Source: RGIG3002 sp964449325
Lineage (GTDB): Bacteria > Bacillota > Clostridia > Lachnospirales > Lachnospiraceae
NCBI GenBank assembly: GCA_964449325.1
Contig: CAYUYJ010000006.1
Span: 1 to 64,000 of the forward strand
Length of the DNA: 64,000 nucleotides
Reading direction: 5' to 3'
Numbering within the stretch: position 1 is the stretch's first letter; every line of letters begins with the position of its first letter. Below, in pieces: positions 61,605 through 64,000 of the stretch. The translations under genes were made by a program, and so were the position numbers. Under the pieces are notes generated by a model. The model was given only the letters and a program-made list of their open reading frames with translations. It was not told where the DNA came from and searched no databases.

Positions 61605-62570
61605 TTATTTAGTCTGAAATAATTTCTTTAGTCTGATATCCGGACCGGACAACTTGCAGACCTTGTAATTACTGGTGATTCTTGAAAAAATTCTGTCCGA
61701 ATACCGGTCCCGTAAATCTTCAATTGAAAGATTCGTAGAAATAATGGTTGATTTCTTACGGATATGTCTTTCATTTAAACAGGAAAATAATTGTGAAGTG
61801 ACAAAGGTATTTGTTACCTCCGTTCCCAAATCATCAATAATCACCAAATCACAATTATATAAGTCTTCAAAGGCATTGTAAAGGCTTTCTTTGTTTTTAT
61901 AGTCAAAAGAATAACGGGAAAGAAACTCAAACAGTCCGATGGAGCTGAAATAAATAATAGAATGTCCGGTTTCTATCAGTTCTTTTGCAATGCAGCTTGA
62001 AAGGAAAGATTTACCGCAGCCTACCGTGCCGTAAAATAACAAATTCTGATAATCTTTATCAAAATCCCGGATAAAATTCCGGGAGGTTTCCACCGCGCGT
62101 TCAAATGCGGCGAGATCTTCGCCGGAATAGTATTCATAGGAAAGAGCGGAGAAATTCTCCGTTTTTAACATTTCATGTATATTGGATTGTTCATAAAGAA
62201 TCGAAATCATCTGTTGTTTGAAACAGTGACATTTTACTCCGTCTATGTAGCCGGTATCTTTGCAGTCGGGACAGTCATAAACGGGAACAAGATAATCCGC
62301 AGGAAAACCTGCTTCCAGTAAAAGCTGCTTCTTTTTTTCTGCCAGTTCATGAAGCTTTTGTTTTAAATCCAAAACAGCCGAATCGTCACCGGAAAGTACC
62401 CGTTTTCCACATTCTACGGAAATGGATGCAACAGAGGAATCCAGTTCTTCGTAGCCCTCTATCTGTTCATAAACCTGCTTGGTGCGGGCATCAAGCAGAT
62501 GGCGGTTTTTGGTTTGTCGTTCTTCGTAATTACGGAGAATGGATTCGTACTGTGAATTGGTCAGTGGCAA
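61605..62570 (-). CDS. DnaI/DnaC-like helicase loader ATPase
   Basis: This 321-residue AAA+ protein has a zinc-ribbon-like N-terminal part with CPDCKDTGYIDGVKCHC (CxxC...CxC). The ATPase domain has Walker A FYGTVGCGKS, Walker B LVIIDDLGTE, sensor IISTNLS and the Arg finger region DRYSDRIFSRI. It should load the DnaB helicase, probably with the DnaD protein encoded just upstream (35-bp gap). Confidence 0.9.
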   Translation of the reverse strand: MPLTNSQYESILRNYEERQTKNRHLLDARTKQVYEQIEGYEELDSSVASISVECGKRVLSGDDSAVLDLKQKLHELAEKKKQLLLEAGFPADYLVPVYDCPDCKDTGYIDGVKCHCFKQQMISILYEQSNIHEMLKTENFSALSYEYYSGEDLAAFERAVETSRNFIRDFDKDYQNLLFYGTVGCGKSFLSSCIAKELIETGHSIIYFSSIGLFEFLSRYSFDYKNKESLYNAFEDLYNCDLVIIDDLGTEVTNTFVTSQLFSCLNERHIRKKSTIISTNLSIEDLRDRYSDRIFSRITSNYKVCKLSGPDIRLKKLFQTK

Positions 62571-62605
62571 AACGTTGTCCCCCTAAAATTGGCTGAGTAA
62601 AATAG

Positions 62606-63694
62606 TTACTTGCTTAAAATTGCACGTTCAATGGCATCAAAATCATAATCGTGCTGTTGAAACTGGTTGAATTTATTGTTTGCAGCCGGCTTGGAAAAAG
62701 CAGCCGCGTTTTTCTTTTTCTGATAAAGCTCATCAATTTTCTGAATATCTGCTTTATGATGTACCTGTGCGGCTTTCCAACTGGAAAGAATTTTGTCCGC
62801 ATACTCAAAACGATGGTTTTCGGTTGCCAGTACCGTGCGCTCACAGGCTTCAAAAATAACATCGGTTTCAAAGCCGTATTCTTCGGTCCAGCGGGTAATA
62901 AATTCTACCTCCTTTGGGGTAGGCGCGTTGGATTTGCCCAATGCATTCATAATGGCATAAGTAGTCTTATCATATCTATGTACATGATTTTCTGCTTCGG
63001 CAGGAGTAGTTACCCCGCTCTCAGCCCAGTTGACAGCTACTTTTTCTATATAACGGAAATCCTTTTTACCCCGGTCTACACAATACTGAATCAGATAATC
63101 GATTAAGTCATCTGAAAAATGCAGCTTGTCCGATAAGAAAAGAACGGTGTTTAAATCGGACACAGACAAGGGTCTTTGCAGATATTGTTCCATAATAAAA
63201 ATTAATTGTGCCGTAGATTCCTGATTTTTAAAATTCTTAAGCTCGTCCGGACTGTAAGAAGGTTTGGACGGAACTACTGACTCCTTAACAGCAGTTTTTT
63301 CCGCAACATTTACCTTCTCGGAAGGAGCAGGTTCCTGCGTGGTACGAGGCACAATGGAGACAACCGGAGCGAGAGAAACATTTTCACCCGTGTTTTTCCC
63401 CGTGGGTTCCTCCATATGGATACCAACAATATTTCTGGCAGAGTCGTATTCCAAAGAAAGCAGATGGTGCTTTTCCCAGTAGCTGAGTGCACGCAGAATG
63501 TCCTTTTCGGTATGATTAAATAAATCTGCCATATCGGAAATACTGGTCGTCTTGTTGGAATTCATAACCCGCAGCAGATAAATATAAACCTTTAACTGTG
63601 CATCGTTGGCATCCTTCATATATTCATCTATAAAAAGATTGGATACAACAGTTGAATCCATATAATTGTTATTATAAATTGTAAGTTCGCCCAT
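62606..63694 (-). CDS. DnaD domain replication protein
   Basis: This 362-residue protein has an N-terminal winged helix (about 15-85, SNLFIDEYMKDANDAQLKVY and DMADLFNHTEKDILRALSYW). A linker rich in Pro, Glu and Val follows. The C-terminal half has two DnaB_2/DnaD-like segments (about 170-235, LIFIMEQYLQRPLSVSDLNT; and about 245-320). DnaD proteins help remodel the origin and load the helicase. ATG 63694 is chosen because GGGAGATA lies upstream; ATG 63715 adds seven residues without a site. Confidence 0.88.
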   Translation of the reverse strand: MGELTIYNNNYMDSTVVSNLFIDEYMKDANDAQLKVYIYLLRVMNSNKTTSISDMADLFNHTEKDILRALSYWEKHHLLSLEYDSARNIVGIHMEEPTGKNTGENVSLAPVVSIVPRTTQEPAPSEKVNVAEKTAVKESVVPSKPSYSPDELKNFKNQESTAQLIFIMEQYLQRPLSVSDLNTVLFLSDKLHFSDDLIDYLIQYCVDRGKKDFRYIEKVAVNWAESGVTTPAEAENHVHRYDKTTYAIMNALGKSNAPTPKEVEFITRWTEEYGFETDVIFEACERTVLATENHRFEYADKILSSWKAAQVHHKADIQKIDELYQKKKNAAAFSKPAANNKFNQFQQHDYDFDAIERAILSK

Positions 63695-63832
63695 AGCTAT
63701 ATTTATCTCCCACATTTATCAGTCATGTTCAAAGCTTCTCCGATTGAAGCAATTGCATTATAGCATAAGGCATCAAAAAAAGAAATAGTCAATTTCACGC
63801 AAACCCTTGAAAACACTGGACTTGCGGGGGAT

Positions 63833-64000
63833 TGTGGATAATGTGGAAAGTGTGGATAAAAAAGAAAACAAACAAAAAAGAAATGGAGGAAGCCTTTGAA
63901 TAAGCGAAAAAAATGAATCATAGGATGGCAAAATCTATCCACAAAAAAAGAAAGAAATATCCACAGAAAACAGAGGATAAGAATATCTGTTTTTTGTGGA
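63833..64000. other. Cluster of DnaA boxes
   Basis: Two perfect boxes TGTGGATAA (63833-63841 and 63851-63859), two near-perfect boxes CTATCCACA (63935-63943) and ATATCCACA (63957-63965), a weaker TGTGGAAAG (63842-63850), and the start of another TGTGGA at the window edge (63995). The region is AT-rich and non-coding. It is either part of oriC or a DnaA-responsive control region of the dnaD-dnaC operon. Confidence 0.7.

Noticed and set aside
1..64000. CRISPR array, prophage or toxin-antitoxin system
   Set aside because: No regularly spaced direct repeats, cas, integrase or phage structural genes were found. The XRE gene has no toxin partner beside it.

Overview
This is 64 kb of a low-GC Firmicute chromosome, most probably an anaerobic gut Lachnospiraceae (class Clostridia). 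That reading rests on inference from gene content: pyruvate formate-lyase fermentation, a LacL/LacM-type beta-galactosidase, an F-type ATP synthase operon led by AtpZ and AtpI, a very large leucine-rich-repeat surface protein, the rpsF-ssb-rpsR and gdpP-rplI-dnaB clusters, MecA, and DnaD/DnaI-like replication proteins. There is no rRNA, CRISPR array, prophage or recognisable insertion sequence.

Layout. 1-300: three tRNAs (Asn, Glu, Cys). 0.3-9.5 kb: a Nudix hydrolase, a DUF1624 membrane protein, Hsp20 under a CIRCE/HrcA operator, a CgeB-like glycosyltransferase, a three-gene ABC-2 exporter, YdcF, VanZ (start region out of frame), a sirtuin and DUF951. 9.6-13.9 kb: an AT-rich block with an XRE regulator, an MBOAT/SGNH acyltransferase pair and an Rpn/PD-(D/E)XK transposase-like gene. 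13.9-20.7 kb: rpsF-ssb-rpsR, a chemotaxis receptor, gdpP-rplI-dnaB. 20.9-29.0 kb: a MerR regulator and a 2,462-residue secreted protein with BspA-type LRRs, a transglutaminase-like domain, Ig-like domains and many C-terminal repeats. 29.1-37.6 kb: ferredoxin, PFL-activating enzyme, aldo/keto reductase, LacL/LacM, and a pyruvate formate-lyase divided over separate genes. 37.6-45.7 kb: MecA, wall hydrolases, Sua5, RpiB, ComEB, DUF402. 46-53 kb: the complete atpZ-I-B-E-F-H-A-G-D-C operon. 53-59.6 kb: a methyltransferase, a C39-like exported protein and a frameshifted Cache-GGDEF-EAL protein. 59.7-64 kb, minus strand: QueT with a preQ1-like riboswitch, PRPP synthetase, a DnaI/DnaC-like loader and a DnaD protein, then a cluster of DnaA boxes at the window edge.

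How the genes work together. Lactose is cleaved by LacLM. Pyruvate is split by PFL, which needs its activase and probably the adjacent ferredoxin. The ATP synthase c-subunit carries a sodium-binding residue set, pointing to Na+ coupled energetics. The most unusual item is the PFL locus: the catalytic core stops before the glycyl-radical domain, that domain is its own 80-residue protein, and between them lies a 67-residue cysteine-containing protein whose N-terminus resembles the start of the radical domain. Other points are a 20-codon leader ORF coupled to gdpP, an inverted-repeat operator in front of the acyltransferase pair, an RNA leader before the Rpn gene that could mask its ribosome binding site, and two apparent frameshifts at simple repeats.
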